Numbered from the stretch's first letter, positions 1 to 7,050 are shown. The stretch: 13,741 nucleotides of DNA from Actinomycetota bacterium (GCA_003140115.1 PLIQ01000191.1:1510-15250); one strand, 5' to 3'. Translations and numbers: made by a program. Notes: generated by a model from the letters alone, not told the origin.

Positions 1-117
1 GGGCAGCCCTGGCGCGGCCGCAGGCGCGCCGGGACGGGGAAGCTCGCGGATGACACGGGGGCACGCACCACGGCCGTTCGGCATAAAAGCTTTTGATTTT
101 TGAACCGGCACGCAAAA

Positions 118-155
118 GGATCTTGGGTGACTGGTCGCCCAGCCACCCAAGATCC
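118..155 (-). terminator. Strong intrinsic terminator for the 195-1511 gene
   Basis: The two arms GGATCTTGGGTG (118-129) and CACCCAAGATCC (144-155) are perfectly complementary over 12 bp. Inside the loop CTGG (131-134) pairs with CCAG (139-142) around a TCGC tetraloop, so the stem extends after one A/C mismatch. Read on the minus strand the hairpin is followed directly by a T run (AAAA at 114-117 on the plus strand). It begins 40 nt past the stop codon of the minus-strand gene ending at 195, as expected for its Rho-independent terminator. Confidence 0.85.
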
Positions 156-194
156 GTTCTGGCTAACCCGGTCGCGTGCCGGGCCGGCGCACGA

Positions 195-1511
195 CTAGGC
201 CGCGTCGGCCTCGCCGCCGGTCTCGCCGTCCGCCTGGCCGGAGCAGCAGCGGTACTCCTGGGACTTCTCGAGCAGGTCGATCTTGCGCTGAAGCAGCTTG
301 TTCTCCAGCTCCTTGGCCTCCAGATCGAGCTCGATCTCCCGCTCGCGCGACGGCTCGCACGCGTCGCATTCGTCCAGGCAGGACTTGACGATCACGCCGG
401 GGGTGGGCAGGCGCAGCGTCCGCTCCCAGCAGAAGCGCACCACCGCCTCCTGGGAAACCTGGCCGTCCAAGTTGAGCAGCTCCGCGGCCCGCAGGTCGTT
501 GTCGACCCGCTGGAGCGCGACGGCCCGGACATCGGCCGGAATCGGTCCCCGGGCTTCGCCCGGCGTGCCGCCACCCGCGGCAGCCGCAGCCGGCCCGGGC
601 GCATTGAGCTGGACGCCGGTCGGGACCGCCGGGTCATCGACACGCCGGTCGATGGCCACCAGCGAGAAGCGCACCTTCTGGCACTTGAAGATCCGGTAGA
701 ACAGGAAGGTCAGCGCGTGGCAGCGGTTGGGATTGGAGAACACCCGCGACGCCGCCTCGTAGTCGTCCTCCGACTCACCCTGGGCGTGGCTGCGGCTGGC
801 GACTTCGGAGATAGAGGTCGAGCTCTTGGCGTGGGACGAGACCTCGACCTTGCGGCTGGAGCTCTCCGCGTGCTGCGACAGGTACCTGGCGAACGTGCTG
901 GCCGCGTTGGCGTCGTAGGAACTGGCCGACACGGAGCCGCCGATGTTGAAGAAGGGCAGGTGGATGCCGTCGTAGGCGTGGCTGCTGGTAGCCGAGTCCT
1001 GGAACGCCGCGGTCTGTGATCCTCCGGCCACGACGGTCAGGTTGCTCATCGACTGCGCCATCTGGGCCATGAAGGAGGACTCCGCCGAGGTGGTGTACCG
1101 GCGGGAGGCAAGTTCTTCGTCGCTGTCGTAGCTGAACCGGGAGTTCTGGTCCTTGGTCAGCAGGCGGACCTTCTCGCCCGGCAGCAGCGTCGTGCTGTAC
1201 AGCAGGTTGCCGAGCGTCAGCGGGCCGTCGCAGCGCTCCAGGCGGAACCGCAGCGTCACCTCCACCGGCACGACTTGCTGCTCGCCGTCCGGCGAATCCA
1301 CGACCGGCCGGAACGGCAGCCGGTACCGGATGTCGAGCTCATCGCACGCGTCGCACTCCTGCAGCGACGGGCAGCAGTCGAACCGGCCGATCGGCGTCCC
1401 CTCGCACGGGTCGCGGTGGTGCGGCGGACGGCCGGACTTGCCGCCCTCGCATGGGTCGTAGTTGTGACAGCCGCCGACCTTGCCGGCAGACGTCCCCTCA
1501 GTGATGCTCAT
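195..1511 (-). CDS. Serine-rich protein with paired CDAC motifs, unknown function
   Basis: A 438-residue protein whose family I cannot name. I chose the ATG at 1511 because AAGGAG lies 6 nt before it; an upstream in-frame start would read through that site. The N-terminus is cysteine-rich: two DPCEG motifs (19-23, 34-38), CC (46-47) and ECDAC (52-56). Residues 60-125 look like a beta-rich domain, including YSTTLLPGEKVRLLTKDQ. Residues 140-255 are Ser/Ala-rich. Residues 256-290 return to a hydrophobic, strand-like segment (FSNPNRCHALTFLFY). An Ala/Gly/Pro linker (303-320) leads to a second ECDAC (381-385), a charged helix likely to form a coiled coil (388-419) and CC (422-423). There is no signal peptide and no clear membrane segment. 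It is divergent from the sigma factor at 1784 and may belong to its regulon. It could be a structural, sensor or target protein; this is inference from context. Confidence 0.85.
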   Translation of the reverse strand: MSITEGTSAGKVGGCHNYDPCEGGKSGRPPHHRDPCEGTPIGRFDCCPSLQECDACDELDIRYRLPFRPVVDSPDGEQQVVPVEVTLRFRLERCDGPLTLGNLLYSTTLLPGEKVRLLTKDQNSRFSYDSDEELASRRYTTSAESSFMAQMAQSMSNLTVVAGGSQTAAFQDSATSSHAYDGIHLPFFNIGGSVSASSYDANAASTFARYLSQHAESSSRKVEVSSHAKSSTSISEVASRSHAQGESEDDYEAASRVFSNPNRCHALTFLFYRIFKCQKVRFSLVAIDRRVDDPAVPTGVQLNAPGPAAAAAGGGTPGEARGPIPADVRAVALQRVDNDLRAAELLNLDGQVSQEAVVRFCWERTLRLPTPGVIVKSCLDECDACEPSREREIELDLEAKELENKLLQRKIDLLEKSQEYRCCSGQADGETGGEADAA

Positions 1512-1609
1512 GGCCAGCTCCTTGTGCCGGGATCCGATGATCCGGGCGGGTTTGTACCCTCCCCGTGTCTTCCCGGAGGGTGATAGCCGGCCGCTGATAC
1601 ACGGTCGAT

Positions 1610-1634
1610 GCGACATAAAAGCGACATAATGTCG
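1610..1634. repeat. GCGACATAA direct repeat and CGACAT/ATGTCG dyad
   Basis: GCGACATAA occurs at 1610-1618 and again at 1621-1629 (period 11, one helical turn). The second copy overlaps an inverted repeat CGACAT-A-ATGTCG at 1622-1634. The cluster lies about 100 nt upstream of the start at 1511, next to the mirrored octamers. Repeats on one face of the helix plus a dyad are typical of a transcription-factor site; the protein that would bind is unknown. Confidence 0.45.
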
Positions 1635-1642
1635 GGATGTGG

Positions 1643-1668
1643 TCTGCGGGATTTTTTCTGCGGAATTT
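1643..1668. repeat. TCTGCGG tandem pair, period 14
   Basis: TCTGCGG is found at 1643-1649 and 1657-1663, each followed by a purine and a T run (GATTTTT, AATTTT). The second copy overlaps GGAAT (1662-1666), which lies 16 bp before the TGTATCAG box at 1682. That makes it a candidate -35 region or activator site for the sigma operon. Confidence 0.35.
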
Positions 1669-1749
1669 TGTCTTCGGGCGCTGTATCAGATGACGCGGCG
1701 GTGCCCTCCGGGTTAGAAAAGAGATCAACCGTCACCTACTGAGGTGCTG

Positions 1750-1791
1750 ATGATGGCTGAGCGCGAGCCAGCGGGGGCTGGCCGTGCGTGA
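1750..1791 (+). CDS. Possible 13-residue leader peptide before the sigma gene
   Basis: This is a short frame, MMAEREPAGAGRA, with GAGG at 1741-1744 five nt before its ATG. Its stop overlaps the sigma gene start in the 8-nt sequence GTGCGTGA (1784-1791). Exactly the same 8-nt overlap joins the sigma gene to its own downstream partner (2385-2392). The sigma GTG has no convincing ribosome site of its own, so translation of the leader could feed ribosomes to it. It may equally be a chance frame; no product function is implied. Confidence 0.35.
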   Translation: MMAEREPAGAGRA

Positions 1792-2392
1792 CGACCCGAC
1801 GGTTGTCGCGCTGGTTACTCGCGCGGCCGGGAGCGACCCCGGCGCGTGGAACGAAATCGTGGAGCGTTATGCGCCGCTGCTGTGGTCCATCTGCACCCGG
1901 TTCCAGCTGAGCACCTCCGATCGCGAGGACGTGGCGCAGAACGTGTGGCTGCTGCTGGTCGAGCAGCTCGGGAGGCTGCGCGAGCCCGCCGCGCTGCCCG
2001 GGTGGCTGGCGACGACCACGCACCGTGAATGCCTCCGGGTCGTGACGGCGGCGCGCAAGTCGGAGCAAGGGGGAACAAGGCAGGATGACGCGCTCCTGCA
2101 ATTCGCGGATGACACCGTGATCGAAGAGGAGATCCTCATGGCCGAGCGGAACGCGGCGCTGCGGGCGGCCTTCGCCGAGCTGCCACCCCGCTGCCAGCAG
2201 TTGCTGGCCATGCTCCTCAGCGACCCGCCGCACTCATACGCGGCGATCAGCGCGACGCTGGACATCCCCATCGGAAGCATCGGCCCGCAGCGTGCCCGTT
2301 GCCTGGAACGGATGCGCAGATCCACCGCTCTCGCCACGCTTGGTGAGGGTGAGATGAAAATCGACATCCCAGGAGGAGAGCGACGTGCGTGA
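1784..2392 (+). CDS. ECF-type RNA polymerase sigma factor
   Basis: A 202-residue sigma-70 family protein that would direct RNA polymerase to a special set of promoters. Region 2 covers about residues 21-90 and includes the DREDVAQNVWLLLVEQLGRL stretch (46-65) and a PGWLATTTHRECLRV segment (72-86). Region 4 covers about 124-178: ELPPRCQQLLAML (132-144), then a helix-turn-helix, SYAAISATLDIPIGSIGPQR (151-170). Size and two-domain layout fit ECF sigma factors. The GTG start is taken because the frame begins well there; the Shine-Dalgarno match is poor. It overlaps the next gene by 8 nt, implying coupled translation. The neighbourhood (small overlapping partner, S8 protease, CHAT protease) suggests release of this sigma factor by proteolysis, which is inference. 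Autoregulation from 1512-1749 is plausible. Confidence 0.92.
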   Translation: MRDDPTVVALVTRAAGSDPGAWNEIVERYAPLLWSICTRFQLSTSDREDVAQNVWLLLVEQLGRLREPAALPGWLATTTHRECLRVVTAARKSEQGGTRQDDALLQFADDTVIEEEILMAERNAALRAAFAELPPRCQQLLAMLLSDPPHSYAAISATLDIPIGSIGPQRARCLERMRRSTALATLGEGEMKIDIPGGERRA

Positions 2393-2837
2393 AGGCTGGG
2401 ACGATGAGCAGCTCCTGGCGGCACTGCGCGAGTCGCTGACGGCCCGCGAGGCGGTGCCCTCCTGGTTCGTCGAGACGGGCAAGAACGCCTATGCCTGGCA
2501 CAACATCGACGCCGAGTTGGCGCAGCTCACCTACGACTCCAGCCACGACAGGAACAGGGCCGCGGTCATGCGGTCGGAGGCCGCGTCGATCCGGGCTCTC
2601 ACCTTTACCTCGGCCCGCCTGTCCATTGAGCTCGAGGTCATCGAGGGCCGTCTGCTCGGCCAGATCATTCCGCCGCAGGCCGGGACGCTCGAGACGCACA
2701 CCACGACCGGCGTGACCACCTCGCCGATAGACGAGATCGGCGCGTTCGTGGTGGACCCGAAACCGGCCAGCCCGTTCCGACTACGCTTCCGCGCAGCGGA
2801 CGGAACCGATGTGCTGACCGGTTGGATCACGCTGTAA
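2385..2837 (+). CDS. Small sigma-partner protein, putative anti-sigma or protease substrate
   Basis: A 150-residue acidic protein starting at GTG within the last codons of the sigma gene (overlap GTGCGTGA), with AGGAGGAG just upstream. Residues 1-75 look helical (DEQLLAALRESL at 7-18, PSWFVETGKNAYAWHN at 25-40). Residues 76-150 look like a small beta-sandwich ending FRLRFRAADGTDVLTGWITL (131-150). It has no cysteine, so it is not a zinc-binding anti-sigma factor, and no membrane segment, so it would act in the cytoplasm. Position and coupling suggest that it binds the sigma factor. The two-part layout, a helical half joined to a beta domain, would suit a protein cleaved by one of the neighbouring proteases. 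It resembles small proteins often found between sigma and CHAT/S8 genes in actinomycetes; that is recall, not a search result. Confidence 0.85.
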   Translation: MREGWDDEQLLAALRESLTAREAVPSWFVETGKNAYAWHNIDAELAQLTYDSSHDRNRAAVMRSEAASIRALTFTSARLSIELEVIEGRLLGQIIPPQAGTLETHTTTGVTTSPIDEIGAFVVDPKPASPFRLRFRAADGTDVLTGWITL

Positions 2838-2848
2838 GCAGCCTCTTT

Positions 2849-2872
2849 GTTATGCCTTGTTGGTTATGCCTT
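2849..2872. repeat. GTTATGCCTT direct repeat, period 14
   Basis: GTTATGCCTT occurs at 2849-2858 and 2863-2872, followed by a third partial GCCATGCC. It lies just past the stop of the small sigma partner and before the large hairpin at 2907. It may be replication slippage; no function is evident. Confidence 0.5.
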
Positions 2873-2906
2873 TTGCCATGCCTGGCACCTGAGTTCGTTG
2901 ATGCCG

Positions 2907-2968
2907 GAGGCCTGCGTACAGCTGGTCAGCCGGGGCAGGTGTGCCCGGCGCAGCCGTACGCAGGCCTC
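2907..2968. terminator. Long inverted repeat between convergent genes
   Basis: GAGGCCTGCGTAC (2907-2919) pairs perfectly with GTACGCAGGCCTC (2956-2968), a 13-bp stem. Within the 36-nt loop a second GC-rich hairpin can form (GCCGGG with GCCCGGC). It sits between the plus-strand gene ending at 2837 and the minus-strand gene ending at 2985, so it would stop both transcripts. There is no good T run on either side, so it may act as a processing or RNA-stabilising hairpin instead. Confidence 0.65.
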
Positions 2969-2984
2969 GCGTATCGGTGCCGGC

Positions 2985-4304
2985 CTAACAGCAGGCCTGG
3001 CCTGGATAGAGCACGGCGCCGACCCCGGGGACCGCCTGGCTGCGAGCAAGCTGCAGCAACGCGTCGGCCGCCTGCCGCGCATTCTCCCCGGTCGCCGACA
3101 TTCGGGCTGCGATCAGCCCGGCGACGATGGGCGTGGAGAACGATGTCCCGCTCCACATGGCCATCCCGTCGAATACCCGGTCCTGGTTGATAGGAGGCTC
3201 GGTGGTCACGTAGGTTCCCGAGGGAAAGGCGTTGATCAGGTCCTCGCCCGGCGCGTAGACATCGACCCACCCACCGTGATTGCTGAACGACGCCCGGTCC
3301 TGCCAGTTCGCGGCCAGGGCACCCACCGAGAGCACCTCGGGGTAGGCGGCCGGCCACGTCCGGCGCCGCTTGCCGTCGTTGCCGGCGGGTGCCACCACGA
3401 CGAGGCCCTGGATGTAGCGGATGCGATTTTCGAAGACGTCGTTGAACGTGAGCAGCGCATGATCGCTGCGGGTAGTTGCGCAGAAGGTGAACTCGAGGAT
3501 GTCCGGGTGCCGGCTGAGGGCGTCCGTCAGGCTGGGGCCGACGAGCTCCGACTCGTAGTTGGCGCCCACCCACTCGAATGCCCTCTCGACGTAGGCCGCT
3601 GCTTTCGGGGCCATACAGCGTGCGACTCCGGCGACGAACGTTCCGTGACCGGCGTACGGAGCGATGTTGGTACTGGCACCTAGGGTGATCGGGTCCGGCT
3701 CGCCAGCGACCCCAGCGAGCCAGGTGTGATCTGTGGCGGCGCTAGCTATGAACCCGGTGTCCACGATGGCGATGAACACGCCGTCACCATCGCATGCCGG
3801 CCCGGGGGCGCCAGGGAACGGACCGCACCCGCCCGCGTTCAAGCCGGGGGGCGGGACCGGATCCACGGTGCCTGGCGGCACCGGAATCGGCTCGGTCGCG
3901 GGGCAGGGGTACCCGGCCACGTAGAGCACGTGGTCTGGCGTGGCGACCACATGCCCGAGTTCCCGGTCGAGGCGGTCGAGAATGGCCGGTACGAGGAGCC
4001 CGGTTTGCGGCAGCATGAGGTGAACTACCGCCCTAGTGCCCGAGACGGGCGCGCGTTGGATCTGCCGCCGCTCATCGTCCTCGGGGATCTGTCCGTAACC
4101 CACCTCGCCGAGGATCTTCTCAATCGCGGCCTGGACGCGGTCCGCGTCCTGTTGGCGGGTGAGAATCGTGTACTCATGGTAGAGGTAATCCACGTCGTCG
4201 ACATCGTCCTCATTCCACCGGTCGGGGGCGGGAAACGCGGCCGCGCCCGGGAGGTGGTGCAAGATGAGCTCGACTTGGGCCCGCATACGATCATCCACAG
4301 GCAT
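2985..4304 (-). CDS. Cytoplasmic subtilisin-like S8 serine protease
   Basis: A 439-residue S8 (subtilase) protease. The catalytic triad is visible: Asp182 in AIVDTGF, His220 in GHGTFVAGVA and Ser388 in SGTSFSTPIVAG, with oxyanion Asn309 in VAPAGNDG. Residues 1-135 are an N-terminal domain of unclear type (VEYLYHEYTILTR-like acidic helix, then a possible inhibitor-like fold), followed by a Pro/Gly-rich linker (136-172). There is no signal peptide, so it probably works inside the cell. The ATG at 4304 follows AAGGAGG by 7 nt. It is divergent from the CHAT protease, sharing 66 bp that carries an inverted repeat, and convergent with the sigma pair. Its substrate may be the small sigma partner, the serine-rich protein or the CHAT protein. 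It ends in CC (438-439). Identity as an S8 protease is firm; the role is inferred. Confidence 0.95.
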   Translation of the reverse strand: MPVDDRMRAQVELILHHLPGAAAFPAPDRWNEDDVDDVDYLYHEYTILTRQQDADRVQAAIEKILGEVGYGQIPEDDERRQIQRAPVSGTRAVVHLMLPQTGLLVPAILDRLDRELGHVVATPDHVLYVAGYPCPATEPIPVPPGTVDPVPPPGLNAGGCGPFPGAPGPACDGDGVFIAIVDTGFIASAATDHTWLAGVAGEPDPITLGASTNIAPYAGHGTFVAGVARCMAPKAAAYVERAFEWVGANYESELVGPSLTDALSRHPDILEFTFCATTRSDHALLTFNDVFENRIRYIQGLVVVAPAGNDGKRRRTWPAAYPEVLSVGALAANWQDRASFSNHGGWVDVYAPGEDLINAFPSGTYVTTEPPINQDRVFDGMAMWSGTSFSTPIVAGLIAARMSATGENARQAADALLQLARSQAVPGVGAVLYPGQACC

Positions 4305-4322
4305 TTTTGTGCCTCCTTCAGG

Positions 4323-4349
4323 CTGTTAATTGCATCGACGAAATAACAG
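4323..4349. promoter_or_regulatory. Inverted repeat in the S8/CHAT divergent promoter gap
   Basis: CTGTTA (4323-4328) and TAACAG (4344-4349) form a 6-bp inverted repeat with a 15-bp spacer. The spacer contains GCATCGAC (4332-4339), which also occurs on the minus strand at 1611-1604 in the other divergent gap of this block. The site lies between starts at 4304 and 4371, so a bound protein could control both proteases. The shared octamer hints at common control with the gene at 195-1511, but eight bases can match by chance. Confidence 0.45.
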
Positions 4350-4370
4350 ACGTTGAATACGATTTGTAGA

Positions 4371-6989
4371 ATGTCGGTCAGCCCGCACACCGGTCAGGTG
4401 GTCTGGGATCCCGACGAGTTGCAGGCGCTGGCGTTGTCGCGGCCATCGGAGGCCCTCGCGGCAGCTCGTGAGGTGCTGGCCCAGCATCCGTCGGCGTCGC
4501 AGGCCGCGGTCGCGCACCAGGCGGCCGGTGTGGTCCTGCGGCACTTCGGCGATATCAGCGAAGCCATTGACGAACTGAAGCAGGCGTACCGGTTCGCGCG
4601 CAAGGCGGGAGACCGGGCCCGAGAGTCCGACATCTTGGCGAGCCTGGGGGTCGCCCAGCTTCTGGCCGGGCAGACGCAGCGCGGCTTGTCCCTCCTCGAC
4701 AAAGTACTGCGCGACAGCCACGGCGTCCCAGCTGGCCGGATCCTGATCCGCAGGGCCTACGCCTTCTGGGTCCTGGGCCGCAGTGCCGAGGCGCTGCGGG
4801 ACGCTCAGGCCGCCGTCGACCTGCTGGCCGGCGCGGGCGACCTGGTGTGGGAAGCGCGTGCCGTGCACCACCGGGCCATGGCGTACGCCGCCCTGGGTGA
4901 AATGGAGCGAGCCGACCGGGACTACGCCCGCGCCGAGACGCTGTACGCCGCGTGTGGTCAGCACCTGGAGTACGCGAACGCGCGCGAGGAACGCGCAGAA
5001 GCGTCGTACGCGCGCGGTGATCTCCCGACCGCGCTGGCCCACCTCGACCATGCCCAAGACCTGTTCGACCAGCTCGGGGTGTTCGAGGCCGAGGTGGCCG
5101 TCAATAAGTGCACGGTGCTGCTCGCGGCGGGCCTGGCCCGGGATGCCCTGCGCGAGGTCGACGCGGCGGTGTCCACGATCGAGAGAGACCACGGCTCGGC
5201 GGCCAGGCGTGCCGAGTTGCTGCATTCCGCCGCCCTCGCCGCCGCCGCCACGGGGGACTTCAGCCTCGCGCAGGGTCGCAGCAGCGAAGCCTTGCGGTTG
5301 TTCCGCCGCCAGCAGCGTCCGTGGTGGGCGGCCCGAGCAGAGCTGGCCCTGTTGCACTGCCGGTTCACCGAGGGCGGGGACCGCTCGGCGCCCCTGCTGC
5401 AAGCGGCGCGGCGAGTGACCGCGCGGCTGGATGAGCTGGATGCCGCGCGTGCCGTCGACGCCCACCTGCTGACGGGTCAGCTGGCGCTGGCTCGCGGCCG
5501 CCGTGACGAGGCCGTCCGTCACCTGCGATCCGCCGCGGGCGCCAGGCACCGAGGTCAACTGCGCACTCGCAGCGCCGGCTGGCTGGCCCAGGCGACCTGG
5601 TGCGAGGCCGAAGGGCGCTGGCGCGGAATGCTGGCCGCCTGCGACCGCGGCCTGGTCCTGCTCGACCTGCACCTGCGAACGCTCGGAGCCACCGAGCTGC
5701 GCACGCTGGCCACCGCAAACGGCGCTGAGCTGGTGGGGATGGTGCTGCGCCACGCTGCGCGCCGGGGGGACGCCCGGCTGTTCCTGGAATGGAGCGAGCG
5801 TTGGCGGGCCACGGTGCTCCGCATCACGCCGGTGCGCCCGTCCCCCGACAGTGATCTGGTGACTGAGCTCGCCGCCCTGCGCCAGGTCGCCGCCCGTCTG
5901 GACAGCGCGCCGGACAGCCGGACGGCGGCGCCGACGCTGCAGCGGGAGCGCCGTCGGCTCGAGGCTGCCGTGCGCCAGCGCGTCCTGCACACCCCCGGGG
6001 CAGCCACCGGCGACGCCGAACCCTTCGTCACCGGTGATCTGCTCGAGCAGCTGGGGGAAACCGACCTGCTGGAACTCACCGACGTCGACGGACAGCTGTA
6101 CGCCGTCGCGGTCATCGGGAGGCGGCTGCGCCTGGAGCACGTGGGTCCGACGCAGGCCGCCATCCACTCGCTGGATCATGCTCTGTTCGCGCTGCGGCGC
6201 GAGGGCTCCGGCCGTGGGACTCACCGGCTCGACCTGGCTCAGATCGGCCTGCGCCTCGAGGCGAACCTGCTCGGCGAGTCGGCGCGCTTGCTTCGCGGTG
6301 GGCCGGTGGTCGTAGTGCCGACCGGAAGGTTCCAGGCGGTTCCCTGGGGCCTGATGCCTTCCCTGCGCGAGCGGGCGACGGCCGTGGCGCCGTCGGCTTC
6401 CGCGTGGCTGCGAGCGCGCCGCGCTACCCAGCCGCAGGAACACAGGGTCGTCTTGGTCGGCGGTCCGAGGCTGGCCACGGGGCACACGGAGGTTCGGCAT
6501 CTGGCCACGCGGTATCCAGACGCGGCCGTCCTGTCCGATGGTGGCGCGGTGGCGGAGCAGGTGATGGCCGCCATGGACGGCGCGTGGCTGGTGCACCTGG
6601 CGGCGCACGGGACCTTCCGGGCTGACAGCCCGCTGTTCTCCGCGATCGAGCTCGACGACGGGCCGCTGACCGTGTACGACCTGGAGCGGCTGAAGCAAGC
6701 CCCCTACCGCGTCGTCCTGTCCAGCTGCGATTCGGCGGTCGGCGTAGCGGTCGGCGCCGACGAGCTTCTGGGACTGGTCAGCGCCCTGATCTCGCTCGGC
6801 TCCGCGGGGGTAGTGGCCAGCGTCGTCCCCGTCAACGACCCCGCTACCGTCCCCCTCATGCTCGCTCTTCACGACCATCTGCGCGCCGGGTCTGGCCTGG
6901 CCGAGGCCCTCATGCTCGCCCGGCATGCGGGCGGGACCGATTCCGTGGCCCGTGCGACGGCGTACTCCTTTATCGCGTTCGGCACTTGA
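4371..6989 (+). CDS. TPR-CHAT caspase-like protease
   Basis: An 872-residue protein from the ATG at 4371; an in-frame TTG at 4353 would add six residues, and neither start has a clear ribosome site. Residues about 20-430 are helical and TPR-like, for example EARAVHHRAMAYAALGEMER (161-180) and AEASYARGDLPTALAHLDHA (208-227). A helical linker follows (430-560). The C-terminal part, about 570-872, is a CHAT domain, a clan CD cysteine protease related to caspases and separase. Its dyad is His746 in VHLAAHGTF and Cys786 in VVLSSCDSA, followed by GADELLGLVSALISLGSAGV. All key residues are present, so it should be active. It probably senses a ligand or partner through the TPR part and then cleaves a specific protein. 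The adjacent sigma pair makes the sigma partner an attractive candidate, by analogy with type III-E TPR-CHAT cleaving Csx30. Confidence 0.93.
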   Translation: MSVSPHTGQVVWDPDELQALALSRPSEALAAAREVLAQHPSASQAAVAHQAAGVVLRHFGDISEAIDELKQAYRFARKAGDRARESDILASLGVAQLLAGQTQRGLSLLDKVLRDSHGVPAGRILIRRAYAFWVLGRSAEALRDAQAAVDLLAGAGDLVWEARAVHHRAMAYAALGEMERADRDYARAETLYAACGQHLEYANAREERAEASYARGDLPTALAHLDHAQDLFDQLGVFEAEVAVNKCTVLLAAGLARDALREVDAAVSTIERDHGSAARRAELLHSAALAAAATGDFSLAQGRSSEALRLFRRQQRPWWAARAELALLHCRFTEGGDRSAPLLQAARRVTARLDELDAARAVDAHLLTGQLALARGRRDEAVRHLRSAAGARHRGQLRTRSAGWLAQATWCEAEGRWRGMLAACDRGLVLLDLHLRTLGATELRTLATANGAELVGMVLRHAARRGDARLFLEWSERWRATVLRITPVRPSPDSDLVTELAALRQVAARLDSAPDSRTAAPTLQRERRRLEAAVRQRVLHTPGAATGDAEPFVTGDLLEQLGETDLLELTDVDGQLYAVAVIGRRLRLEHVGPTQAAIHSLDHALFALRREGSGRGTHRLDLAQIGLRLEANLLGESARLLRGGPVVVVPTGRFQAVPWGLMPSLRERATAVAPSASAWLRARRATQPQEHRVVLVGGPRLATGHTEVRHLATRYPDAAVLSDGGAVAEQVMAAMDGAWLVHLAAHGTFRADSPLFSAIELDDGPLTVYDLERLKQAPYRVVLSSCDSAVGVAVGADELLGLVSALISLGSAGVVASVVPVNDPATVPLMLALHDHLRAGSGLAEALMLARHAGGTDSVARATAYSFIAFGT

Positions 6990-7029
6990 GGCTTTGTCGC
7001 GACTTGTGCCTTTGTCGCGTTCGGGACTT
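6967..7029 (+). repeat. Duplicated 3' end of the CHAT gene
   Basis: The last codons of the CHAT gene (6967-6987) recur 42 bp downstream (7009-7029) with 2 mismatches in 21 bases. A shorter third copy of the core CTTTGTCGCG lies between them at 6992-7001. This looks like local slippage or duplication after the stop codon. The copies encode nothing in their own right. Confidence 0.75.
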
Positions 7030-7050
7030 TCGCGCGAGCTCAGGCAACCG

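Larger units (their letters stand above)
1512..1749. promoter_or_regulatory. Divergent promoter region with mirrored TGTATCAG boxes
   Basis: This gap separates the minus-strand gene starting at 1511 from the sigma operon. The octamer TGTATCAG occurs once facing each gene: on the plus strand at 1682-1689 (about 95 nt before the sigma GTG) and on the minus strand at 1601-1594 (about 83 nt before the ATG at 1511). Each copy is preceded by TTTT and then GTC roughly 10-20 nt upstream. The symmetry suggests matched -10 regions or a shared regulator site for the two divergent promoters. No transcription start is known, so the assignment is inference. Confidence 0.4.

Noticed and set aside
93..1019. 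A 308-codon plus-strand frame opposite the serine-rich protein gene
   Set aside because: It runs through the terminator hairpin, has biased low-complexity composition and is antisense to a better-supported gene with a clear ribosome site.
2985..4304. Possible secretion of the S8 protease
   Set aside because: The N-terminus (MPVDDRMRAQVELILHHLPG) is acidic and lacks a signal-peptide core and cleavage site.
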